Below are positions 1 through 6,809 of a DNA stretch of 32,888 bases, piece by piece. A program made the translations under genes and the position numbers. This DNA is from Alphaproteobacteria bacterium. GTDB lineage: Bacteria > Pseudomonadota > Alphaproteobacteria > GCA-2731375. Positions within the stretch are counted from its first letter, which is position 1; each line of letters starts with the position of its first letter. The notes under the pieces are model-generated. The model had not been told where the DNA came from. It searched no databases and saw nothing but the letters and a program-made list of their open reading frames with translations. The DNA lies in contig JAJFGG010000105.1 of NCBI GenBank assembly GCA_021776235.1, forward strand, positions 1-32,888, written 5' to 3'.

Positions 1-2
1 CC

Positions 3-146
3 TTCCTCATGGCATATAATCACGCCAAACGACTGAAGACCTTGAAGGGTCTCACACCACACGAATATCTCTGCAAATGCTGGACAGAACAACCAGAACG
101 CTTCAATATTAATCCAATCCATCACACCCTGGGACTAAACATCTAG
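3..146 (+). pseudogene. IS481-type transposase, C-terminal fragment (cut by window edge)
   Basis: The frame is open from the window edge to a TAG at 144-146. It encodes the typical tail of IS481-family DDE transposases: a Y-N-H-A-K-R-L-K-T-L-K-G-L-T-P stretch followed by Y-L-C-K-C-W and P-E-R-F. Only about 47 residues are visible, so it cannot be told whether the upstream gene is intact; it is listed as a fragment. It shows that mobile DNA borders the accessory region. No terminal inverted repeat can be recognised in the 130 bp that follow. The family call is from recall of the conserved tail and is fairly secure. Confidence 0.75.
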
Positions 147-278
147 AGTCCGCTTTTGGCACTTCTCGCGCATAATCAAGCGTCACGGCGATTTCCGGTC
201 TTCACCTGACAGCGCGTTGGCCCGGCCGGTTCGGAAAACGACCCGATTGACCCGAAGCGGGCGCAATTCAAATGCGGT

Positions 279-1070
279 TCATGCTTGTAAGAGCTTTCCA
301 TAACCGGAGACATCGGACTGAACGCCGGCCAGTCGCAAACAGTGCCACAGACTGGCCTGGTTCGCTGATAGCACCGGTCGTTTCAAGTCCTGCTCCAACG
401 CGGCCAGGATAGCCACGCAACGAAAACCCGTGCCAGCAATCAAAACCCCATCCGCTGCTGTTGGACAGCCCGCGCTGATCTGTGCAGCAAGAGATTTGAC
501 CTCCTGCGCGAATCCCATGCCGTGCCGGTATAGATCGCCCGGCGGCAGGTCTCGCCATTCCGGGCCCGGGTCGTAACGGAGATGGGCCGCGGGTTCAATC
601 CCATGATCTTCATAGTAGCGGATACCTGCAGCTACCGTTTCATCGTTGATCCAGGGCGGAAAGATCAGGAACGGCCGTCGCACATCCGAGGCACCAAGCG
701 CGGCAAGGGTATCCAGACCATTTGTCGTGACGATTACGTTCGAGCCGAGCGTGTGGGAAAGATTTTCCACCACCGCCTCATCCCACCCCTTGCCGCCAAC
801 GAAGCTGCTGGAACTGTGGCCGATGACCACTGCAGACAAGCGCATGGCCGCGAACTGTCGGCTTCCCCGCGCCAGATCGTCATGAAGATCGACGCCGATG
901 CGGTTTTCTTGCCAACCAGCCCAGGGCGCAGTTGCGGAAATGCGGGCGGCGTGCACCGATACATTCGGGGGGAGCATGGCCCACCACTCGGCTTCCGGCA
1001 CGGCTTCGCTGCCGACGATGAACATCCCAATCCGTGCCCGGCAGCCCCAGTTGTCATTCTGTAGCATCAT
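279..1070 (-). CDS. Asp/Glu racemase-superfamily protein, arylmalonate decarboxylase/maleate isomerase-like
   Basis: The 263-aa length fits the family. Recognisable blocks are M-L-P-P-N-V-S-V-H-A-A-R near residues 32-43, the first catalytic loop V-V-I-G-H-S-S-S-S-F (81-90), and the second loop with G-T-G-F-R-C-V-A-I (213-221) followed by P-V-L-S-A-N-Q-A-S-L-W (232-242). Family members do cofactor-free chemistry at alpha-carbons of dicarboxylates (isomerisation, racemisation or decarboxylation) using one or two loop cysteines. Here loop 1 has Ser residues and loop 2 has Gly at the usual Cys place, so the usual mechanism may not apply. The start is the first of two ATGs, with AGAAGGG 6 nt upstream. 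It diverges from the GMC dehydrogenase gene, which suggests a related catabolic role (inference). The substrate is unknown. Confidence 0.75.
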   Translation of the reverse strand: MMLQNDNWGCRARIGMFIVGSEAVPEAEWWAMLPPNVSVHAARISATAPWAGWQENRIGVDLHDDLARGSRQFAAMRLSAVVIGHSSSSFVGGKGWDEAVVENLSHTLGSNVIVTTNGLDTLAALGASDVRRPFLIFPPWINDETVAAGIRYYEDHGIEPAAHLRYDPGPEWRDLPPGDLYRHGMGFAQEVKSLAAQISAGCPTAADGVLIAGTGFRCVAILAALEQDLKRPVLSANQASLWHCLRLAGVQSDVSGYGKLLQA

Positions 1071-1362
1071 AAATAGCCCTTCTGCCGCAAGTCCTCGGAA
1101 GCCAATTCTCCAGCAAACGAATATGGCATGGCTGTTGGGGTATGGTCATACGCTGACTTGTGGGTTTCTCGATTAGTTCCGGGTTTCGGGACATCCCGGG
1201 AGCGGGCGGTCTACGCGGTAATGCCCGGAGTTGTGGCTAATCGCGTAGGTTTATTGAACGGTGCGGCCAGATATGATGGTATCGGTTCTGAAGATGACCC
1301 GAAAAATACCGGTTTGCAACTCCTGTACTTGCTTCAACGCCAATTGACCCAAGAGGATAGAC
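1071..1362. other. Divergent intergenic region between the racemase-like and GMC genes
   Basis: These 292 bp must hold the promoters of both divergent genes. A GC-rich palindrome around 1180-1201 (TTCCGGG paired with CCCGGGA) is the only structure noted. No convincing sigma-70 hexamers or coding potential were seen. Confidence 0.4.
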
Positions 1363-2979
1363 ATGGATCAAGCCTCCCATAATGAGCCGGTGGATGTTCT
1401 TATAATTGGGGCGGGCGCATCCGGGGCTGCTGTCGCCTGGAGTTTAACCGAAACGCGGATGCGTATTTTGTGCCTGGAGCAGGGCGATTGGACAACGTCT
1501 TCAAATTATCCAACGAATGGAAAAAATTGGGAGGCGCAGCAGTTCGGGGCCTACAGCATAGATCCGAATGTACGGGGCCTGGAGACCGACTATCCCATCA
1601 ATAACGATGCATCGCCCATCGACGTTGTCAATTTCAATGGTGTCGGTGGCAGCACAATTCTTTATGCGGCTCACTTCCCGCGCCTGCATCCCTCGGACTT
1701 CAAGGTAAAAAGCCATGATGGCGTGGCGGACGACTGGCCTGTCGATTATGAGCAGCTGGAGCCCTACTTTGCTCAAAACGACCGGGTGATGGGCGTTTCC
1801 GGTCTGGCCGGGGATCCAATGTATCCGCCCAAGCAACCGCCGCTGCCGCCGCTGCCCATTGGTCTTGTCGGCGAAACCATGGCGAAGGGCTATGACAAGC
1901 TAGGCTGGCATTGGTGGCCTTCCGATAGCGCCATCATTTCCCAGCCCTACGAAGGCCGGGACAAATGCCTGAACCTTGGGCCGTGCACCTCGGGTTGTGC
2001 CCAGGGGGGTAAATCCAGCACCGATATCACCTATTGGCCCCAGGCTATCAGAAGCGGTGTCGAACTGCGCACCCGGTGCCGGGTGCGTGAAATAACGTTG
2101 AACGGCCACGGCATGGCGGACGGCGTGATCTATTACGACAAGGACGGCCAGGAGTGCTTCCAGAAGGCGGAGGTGGTGATCATGGCCTGCAATGGCGTGG
2201 GCACCCCACGCATCCTGTTGAATTCGAAGTCCGCGCAATTCCCCGACGGCCTCGCGAACAACAGCGGTCTGGTCGGCAAAAACCTCATGTTTCACCCCGT
2301 CAGCGTTGTACAGGGCGTCTTCGAAGAACGGTTGGACAGCCATAAAGGCCCGCAAGGTTGCTGTATTCTCAGTAAGGAATTCTATGAATCGGACGAGGAC
2401 AGGGATTTCGTGCGCGGTTACAACATGCAGATTGTCCGCGGGGCGGGTCCTCTGACCACGGCGATACATGGTCATGCGTCAGGCACCATTCCCTGGGGGC
2501 CGGGACATCACGAGGCATTTCGAAAACGCTTCGATCATGTCGCATCCATTGTCAATGTGTGCGAAGACCTGCCGGAGGAATGCAATACCGTTACACTGGA
2601 TCCGCAGTTGACCGATTCCGACGGCATTCCCGCGCCTAAAATCACCTACCGGGTTAGCGAAAACAGCCGCAAGATGCTGGCCCATAGTTTGGCGCGGGGC
2701 AAAGAGGTAATGCAGGCGGCGGGCGCCAGCGAGATCGTCAGCAATGAACTGTTGCGGGCCGCGGGCTGGCATCTGCTGGGTACGGCGAGAATGGGGGACG
2801 ACCCGGCGTCATCGGTGGTCAATTCCTGGGGACGAAGTCACGACGTGAAGAATTTGTTTGTTGTCGATGGCAGCATCTTTGTTACCTCCGGCGGCGTCAA
2901 TCCAACGAGCACCATTCAGGCGCTGGCGCTCTATATCGCCGACGTCATGAAGAAAAACCTTGCCAACCTGTTTGACTAA
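1363..2979 (+). CDS. GMC family oxidoreductase, FAD-dependent (gluconate/choline dehydrogenase-like)
   Basis: The 538-aa protein starts with a Rossmann FAD motif (G-A-G-A-S-G, residues 16-21). It has the GMC-type N-G-V-G-G-S-T block near 105. A Cys-rich segment (C-L-N-L-G-P-C-T-S-G-C, about 204-214) resembles the flavoprotein subunit of membrane gluconate dehydrogenases. The C-terminal GMC domain carries the catalytic pair: His in W-H-L-L-G-T-A-R-M-G and Asn in G-G-V-N-P-T-S-T. It should oxidise an alcohol or sugar-type hydroxyl group; the substrate is not predictable. AGAGGAT lies just upstream of the ATG. No signal peptide is visible, unlike periplasmic relatives. The next gene, 8 nt downstream, encodes a small partner subunit, so the two probably form one complex. 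Confidence 0.9.
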   Translation: MDQASHNEPVDVLIIGAGASGAAVAWSLTETRMRILCLEQGDWTTSSNYPTNGKNWEAQQFGAYSIDPNVRGLETDYPINNDASPIDVVNFNGVGGSTILYAAHFPRLHPSDFKVKSHDGVADDWPVDYEQLEPYFAQNDRVMGVSGLAGDPMYPPKQPPLPPLPIGLVGETMAKGYDKLGWHWWPSDSAIISQPYEGRDKCLNLGPCTSGCAQGGKSSTDITYWPQAIRSGVELRTRCRVREITLNGHGMADGVIYYDKDGQECFQKAEVVIMACNGVGTPRILLNSKSAQFPDGLANNSGLVGKNLMFHPVSVVQGVFEERLDSHKGPQGCCILSKEFYESDEDRDFVRGYNMQIVRGAGPLTTAIHGHASGTIPWGPGHHEAFRKRFDHVASIVNVCEDLPEECNTVTLDPQLTDSDGIPAPKITYRVSENSRKMLAHSLARGKEVMQAAGASEIVSNELLRAAGWHLLGTARMGDDPASSVVNSWGRSHDVKNLFVVDGSIFVTSGGVNPTSTIQALALYIADVMKKNLANLFD

Positions 2980-2987
2980 GGATCGGG

Positions 2988-3452
2988 ATGAGGCCAATGA
3001 CCAACGATGTAATCGCAAACGATCATCCATTGAGCAGCGCCCAGCAGCAGCGTTTGTCGGCGCTGCTCGACACCGTGTTGCCGGCCAGTGAGGATGGCAC
3101 AATGCCCAGTGCCGGGAAATTGGATTTCCTTGCTTTCGCGCTGGCGCGGTCCAAGGATTTGTTGCCTGCGCTCGCCCGGACATTGGATCACTTCGACGAT
3201 GAATTTCCTGACAGACCGTTGTCTGATCGCTTGGCCCGCGTACAGGAATACGCTGGAACGAACGCCAAGGCGTTCAATGATCTGCTGTTCCACATCTATG
3301 ACTGCTATTACCAGGACGACCGTGTGCGCGCGTTGATCGGTGCTATGCCCGGCGCGCCGTTCCCCCGGGGCAATACGGTAGAACCTGGCGATCTGTCTCT
3401 GCTGGATGCGGTCGTGGAGCGCTCACAGGGCTATCGCAGGCCGCCCCGTTGA
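2988..3452 (+). CDS. Gluconate 2-dehydrogenase subunit 3-like protein
   Basis: This 154-aa protein has the pattern of the small gluconate dehydrogenase subunit (subunit 3): an N-terminal segment L-S-A-L-L-D-T-V-L-P-A-S, helical middle, and F-N-D-L-L-F-H-I-Y-D-C-Y-Y-Q-D near residues 95-109. In the family it assists or stabilises the GMC flavoprotein, often with a Tat signal; none is seen here. The 8-nt gap from the GMC gene and AAGGA five nt before the ATG indicate translational coupling. The third, cytochrome c subunit of classical complexes is not encoded nearby, so the electron acceptor is unknown. Confidence 0.75.
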   Translation: MRPMTNDVIANDHPLSSAQQQRLSALLDTVLPASEDGTMPSAGKLDFLAFALARSKDLLPALARTLDHFDDEFPDRPLSDRLARVQEYAGTNAKAFNDLLFHIYDCYYQDDRVRALIGAMPGAPFPRGNTVEPGDLSLLDAVVERSQGYRRPPR

Positions 3453-3570
3453 AAATTCGAAAGCTCCATGGCGTTGGACAACCGAGATTACAGACACATG
3501 TTTTCGGTGCTATGATCTGATCTCGCAGTTGCCGACGTGAATACTTTTGGAACAATTCCGGAGCGCACCG

Positions 3571-3975
3571 ATGAACGAACGCCCGCCCGCATTTCGTGGC
3601 ATTCGCCACATTGCCTTTAGGATGACCAACCTGGAAGAGTGCGAGAAATTTTATACCGATGTGATGGGTATGGAGCTTCTCTATCGCGCCAACGATAATC
3701 TCGTTTATCTCACCTGCGGCAACGATAATTTGTCGCTGGCGCGCGCCAACTCGGAACCGAAAGGCGGCGGGGTCTTTGATCACTACGGGTTCATCGTAGA
3801 GAGCAGAGAGACCCTCGATGCCTGGTACGATTATTTCAAGTCAATAGAGGTGGCCGTGCTGGACCAGCCCCATGATCATGCGGACGGAGCCCGCAGTTTT
3901 CACATCAAGGACCCGGCCGGAAACATCATCCAACCGATCTACCATCCGGCGATCTCTGCTCAGCAGTTCAACTAG
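3571..3975 (+). CDS. VOC (glyoxalase/bleomycin resistance/dioxygenase) family protein
   Basis: The 134-aa single VOC module has the two beta-alpha-beta-beta-beta halves: R-H-I-A-F with His13, F-Y-x-D-V-M-G-M at 27-34, D-H-Y-G-F-I-V with His71, and D-P-A-G-N-I-I-Q at 114-121. VOC enzymes bind a divalent metal through His/Glu residues. The usual Glu after G-N-x-I is Gln121 here, so metal binding may be altered. An upstream in-frame TTG at 3547 exists, but GGAG precedes the ATG at 3571 by 8 nt and homology begins after it, so 3571 was chosen. It follows the GMC pair on the same strand after 118 bp. The substrate is unknown. Confidence 0.85.
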   Translation: MNERPPAFRGIRHIAFRMTNLEECEKFYTDVMGMELLYRANDNLVYLTCGNDNLSLARANSEPKGGGVFDHYGFIVESRETLDAWYDYFKSIEVAVLDQPHDHADGARSFHIKDPAGNIIQPIYHPAISAQQFN

Positions 3976-4022
3976 TACCAACGTCTGTCCACCTATGAGA
4001 GGCAGACTTTGGAAATGCGCGA

Positions 4023-4045
4023 GGCCGAAGCTGCCTATTTCTCAC
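4023..4045 (+). repeat. Short imperfect direct repeat, copy 1 (3' end of the RidA gene)
   Basis: GGCCGAAGCTG followed by ATTTCTCAC occurs here and again at 4594-4617, separated by 4-5 variable bases. The two copies bracket the RidA-like gene. Origin is unclear. Confidence 0.4.
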
Positions 4046-4431
4046 GAGGCAGCCGGCAACACGGCCTGACACTCGATCTCCACCTTCATGCGCGGATCGA
4101 CCAGAGCCGAGACCTCGACCAGAGTTGAGGCCGGAAGGTGCTTGCCGAAATAGTCAATGCGCCGCGGGTTGATCGCGGCGCGCTCGGAGATATCGGTCAT
4201 GAATACCTGGACCTTGACCACATGCTCCGGTGCGCCCCCCGCCGCACGAAGGCAGGCATCCATCGCATCCATGGCAATATCGAATTGTGCAACCGTGTCG
4301 TCCGGGATAGAGCCGTCGGCACGCATACCAACCACGCCCGAGACCCAGACAAGATTTCCGGCCCGCACCGAATGGCAATAATGGCTAACCGGCGTAAGCT
4401 GTCCGTCCACCATAAAGCGTTCGATCGTCAT
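4042..4431 (-). CDS. RidA/YjgF/UK114 family protein
   Basis: The 129-aa protein has typical Rid features: G-N-L-V-W-V-S-G-V-V-G near residues 26-36, an N-A-like middle helix, V-V-K-V-Q-V-F-M-T-D, and the C-terminal V-E-I-E-C-Q-A-V. RidA proper deaminates reactive enamine/imine intermediates with an Arg in P-A-R-S-x-V-E-V. Here that position reads P-A-S-T-L-V-E-V, so Arg is missing and it probably belongs to another Rid subgroup with a different activity. Two in-frame ATGs exist; GGAG lies only 2 nt before the first (4437) but 8 nt before the second, so 4431 was taken. The gene runs against its neighbours. Rid proteins in catabolic clusters often act on pathway imines or related intermediates (family knowledge; the role here is inferred). 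Confidence 0.85.
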   Translation of the reverse strand: MTIERFMVDGQLTPVSHYCHSVRAGNLVWVSGVVGMRADGSIPDDTVAQFDIAMDAMDACLRAAGGAPEHVVKVQVFMTDISERAAINPRRIDYFGKHLPASTLVEVSALVDPRMKVEIECQAVLPAAS

Positions 4432-4593
4432 ATCCATTTCTCCACAATCATTATTGAAAGGCCTAAAAACAGGCCGGCTGGCCCCTTCGGCCTACCGTAG
4501 GCTATCGTCACGGCAAGCGAGCGTCGAGTCGCTGCAGGGGCCCGCTGGAGTGATGGCCGGCATTTCGGGGACAGAACCAAAACGGCATTCCTT

Positions 4594-4617
4594 GGCCGAA
4601 GCTGGCGCATTTCTCAC
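4594..4617 (+). repeat. Short imperfect direct repeat, copy 2 (intergenic)
   Basis: This is the partner of 4023-4045, sharing an 11-mer and a 9-mer in the same order with a one-base indel between. It lies in the 290-bp gap between the RidA-like gene and the MFS gene. That gap also holds small GC-rich hairpins (for example GCCTA-CCG-TAGGC at about 4490-4502) but no gene. Confidence 0.4.
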
Positions 4618-4721
4618 AACGCCTTGACCCTGAAGGCCGGCTGCCGTCTCATCGTTGCTTCTGGCATCGCCTTGCCGGCCACGCCTTCGCCCCGGCCCCC
4701 CGAAATCTGGACATCCGCTCT

Positions 4722-5927
4722 ATGCAGGTTTTTTCGTTTATCACTCATCTCGACAAACGCTATCTAATCGTGTCGGGTGCGTGCCTCACCCAGTTCACGG
4801 TCATAGGACTTCTGTTCGCATATGGCCTGTTCTTCAAGGCTTTCGAAGTGGAATACGGCTGGTCGCGTACCTTGCTGTCGAGCGCCACGTCCTTCGGATT
4901 TGTCGTAATGGGCGTCCTGGCGTTCTTTGTCGGTCACCTGAACGACCGTTACGGCCCGCGCCCGGTTCTTGCCGCGACAGGCGCTTTGTATGGCATCGGA
5001 TTTGCCCTTTTGTCTCAGGTCACGCAGCCATGGCAGCTGTTTGCGGTTTTCGGCCTGTTGATCAGCGCGGGGATGGCGACCAATGACGTGGTAACCCTGT
5101 CGACCATCGCGCGGCAATTTCGCCGTCGCCGCGGGATCATGACCGGGGTGGTGAAGGTGGGGACCGCGGCCGGCCAGATTGCCCTGCCGCCCCTAGCAGC
5201 CATTCTCATTGCGATCTATGGTTGGCGCCTGGCGTTGATGTTTCTGGGCGTTGGTGCCGTCTTATTGCTGTTATTCGCCGCGCTGCTGATGCACAGCCCG
5301 CCGGCGAGCGGGGGAATAGGTGACAAAGCCGACACCGCCGGTTACGGTCTGCGCGAGGCGCGCGGCACGCGCGCTTTTTGGATGATCTGCGCCATTCAAT
5401 TCTCGTTCATTGCGACCCTGACGACGATCCCGCTGCACCTTGTGGTTCACGGCATGGATCTCGGCTTGACGCCCGCCATGGCCGCGACGCTCCTGTCGAT
5501 GTTGGGTGCAGCCAGCGTCGTTGGGCGTTTGTCAGTGGGGGCCCTCATCGATCGATTCGGTGCCAGGCGTGCCATGATCCTCTGCTTTCTGGCGCTTATT
5601 GCCAGCCTCCTGATGTTTCTTGTTATCGCCGCGCCATGGCTATTATTTGCAGCTGTCGCCGTCTATGGATTTGCTCATGGTGGTCTTTTCACCGTCATTT
5701 CGCCGACGGTCGCGGAGTATTTTGGCTTGAAGGCGCACGCTGCGATCTTCGGCGCCGTATTGTTTTTCGGAACGGTCGGTGGCGCCACCGGACCAATAAT
5801 GGCTGGCCGCATTTTCGATCTGACGGATAGCTATGCCCTTGCGTTTGCGGCCCTCGCGGCATTGGCCACATTGGGGCTGACGCTTGTTCTGAAGCTACCC
5901 CCAACAAGTCCCAGCTCGCACCATTAG
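4722..5927 (+). CDS. MFS transporter, 12-TM
   Basis: The 401-aa protein is hydrophobic throughout and has the two six-helix halves of the major facilitator superfamily. The loop 2-3 signature G-H-L-N-D-R-Y-G-P-R-P-V lies near residues 67-78, and its repeat G-A-L-I-D-R-F-G-A-R-R-A near 273-284. The N-terminal half (E-Y-G-W-S-R-T-L-L-S-S-A) resembles the monocarboxylate/oxalate:formate antiporter-like branch. It likely imports or exports an organic acid in the inner membrane. No strong Shine-Dalgarno precedes the ATG, but homology starts shortly after it. Its place in the catabolic region suggests it carries the pathway substrate (inference). Confidence 0.9.
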   Translation: MQVFSFITHLDKRYLIVSGACLTQFTVIGLLFAYGLFFKAFEVEYGWSRTLLSSATSFGFVVMGVLAFFVGHLNDRYGPRPVLAATGALYGIGFALLSQVTQPWQLFAVFGLLISAGMATNDVVTLSTIARQFRRRRGIMTGVVKVGTAAGQIALPPLAAILIAIYGWRLALMFLGVGAVLLLLFAALLMHSPPASGGIGDKADTAGYGLREARGTRAFWMICAIQFSFIATLTTIPLHLVVHGMDLGLTPAMAATLLSMLGAASVVGRLSVGALIDRFGARRAMILCFLALIASLLMFLVIAAPWLLFAAVAVYGFAHGGLFTVISPTVAEYFGLKAHAAIFGAVLFFGTVGGATGPIMAGRIFDLTDSYALAFAALAALATLGLTLVLKLPPTSPSSHH

Positions 5928-6008
5928 CGCTGCCGGAACCGCAGTGCTATCCGGGTGGATGAGTTTAAATGCAAAGCACCTCAGGTTGCCGCCGACCCGG
6001 TCAGGACT

Positions 6009-6314
6009 TCAGATTGCTTGGGAAAACTCGACCAGTTCCCTAGTTCTCACAACCTTGCCGGCCCAATGGCGATCGAATTCCTTGATGAAACCCTTCATTA
6101 TGTCTGAATTGAGAAGCGAATTGGCGGCTTCCAGGTCCGGAAATTCGTAAAATGCGACATGGACGTTGTCGTCCACGCTACTCCATCCTCTCTTGGCGGA
6201 GATGGCGTTAAATGCCTTCAGCGCATCAGGCAAATGTTCGTTCTGGTACCAAGTGTCAAATCCGCTCTTGGCCGAGGGCTCTACTTCGGCGCGCACGATT
6301 AAATAGGCTGTCAC
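6009..6314 (-). CDS. Small ferredoxin-like-fold (dimeric alpha/beta barrel, EthD/DUF4286-like) protein
   Basis: The 101-aa protein starts with a GTG, with an excellent AGAAGGAG 7 nt upstream. The order of elements (an N-terminal strand A-Y-L-I-V-R-A-E-V, then F-D-T-W-Y-Q-N-E-H-L-P-D-A near residues 19-31, a V-A-F-Y-E-F strand, and a C-terminal helix F-D-R-H-W) matches small dimeric alpha/beta barrel proteins. The W-Y-x-x-E-H-L-P motif is common in EthD-type and DUF4286-type proteins of catabolic clusters. The catalytic role is unknown; a role in ring or lactone metabolism would fit the neighbourhood but is inference. Confidence 0.7.
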   Translation of the reverse strand: MTAYLIVRAEVEPSAKSGFDTWYQNEHLPDALKAFNAISAKRGWSSVDDNVHVAFYEFPDLEAANSLLNSDIMKGFIKEFDRHWAGKVVRTRELVEFSQAI

Positions 6315-6498
6315 AATATAGCTCCTTCTGAATATAGCGATAAGAACAGGCTGGTTCGCTTATAGCAGATATGCGGGGGGCCGCTGTATCCATCGCTGTC
6401 GCGAAAGGCGGCGTGGGCCTGCAGCGCCCATCAAATCAGCAAACGTTGACGGATTAATTTTGACCCACTCCAGACATTCGGCGGGGAAGTCAAGGTAT
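6315..6498. other. Non-coding region left of repeat element 1
   Basis: No gene is supported here. It must hold the promoter of the small minus-strand gene starting at 6314. An AT-rich stretch near 6450-6470 (GGATTAATTTTGACCC) was noted without assignment. The longer gap 6315-6809 is mostly filled by repeat element 1. Confidence 0.5.
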
Positions 6499-6763
6499 CT
6501 AGACCACGTTCACAGAACCTAGATCCGTTTGATGGCGTGTGGAGGCCATTCGGGCAGGCGTTTTGCGCAGCGCGTAGTGGGACTACGGGCACGCAAAAAA
6601 ACGCATCCGCATGGCCTCCACGCGCCACCCAATGCCGCGCTACCCAGCGCCGTGGCGCCGTTGAAGGTTTTGCCCGTAGTCCCACTACGCGCGGCAACCT
6701 TCGCCTAGCCACGAAGCTGGGAAGTGCGGTCAAACGGGTCTAGGTTCTGTGAACGTGGTCTAG
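6499..6763. repeat. 265-bp nested-palindrome element, copy 1
   Basis: The ends are 34-bp inverted repeats (6499-6532 and 6730-6763) matching at 33 of 34 positions; they begin CTAGACCACG and end TTTGA inward. Inside lie two hairpins. Hairpin A (6540-6620) has outer stem TGGAGGCCAT/ATGGCCTCCA and tip CGTAGT-GGG-ACTACG at 6573-6587. Hairpin B (6635-6729) has tip CGTAGT-CCC-ACTACG at 6675-6689. The two tips plus a GGGC/GCCC flank are exact reverse complements, so either two hairpins or one long foldback can form. It aligns gaplessly over all 265 positions with 13854-14118. No transposase is inside. It ends 46 bp before the luciferase-like gene. It could be a miniature inverted-repeat element or a structured RNA/DNA element. 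Confidence 0.85.
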
Positions 6764-6809
6764 CCCGGGTGGGTGATATGAAATACGATCTTTCATAGAA
6801 GGAGTGAAT

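Noticed and set aside
1128-1382. 84-aa frame upstream of the GMC gene
   Set aside because: No ribosome binding site or homology, and it overlaps the GMC start.
6440-6498. AT-rich segment with TTTTGACCC as a possible IS terminus
   Set aside because: No matching inverted repeat or transposase nearby; too short to support.
6537-6743. Open frames on both strands inside repeat element 1
   Set aside because: They follow the palindrome, have no Shine-Dalgarno, and their proteins are Arg/Ala/Thr-rich without family features; frames are not kept in copy 2.
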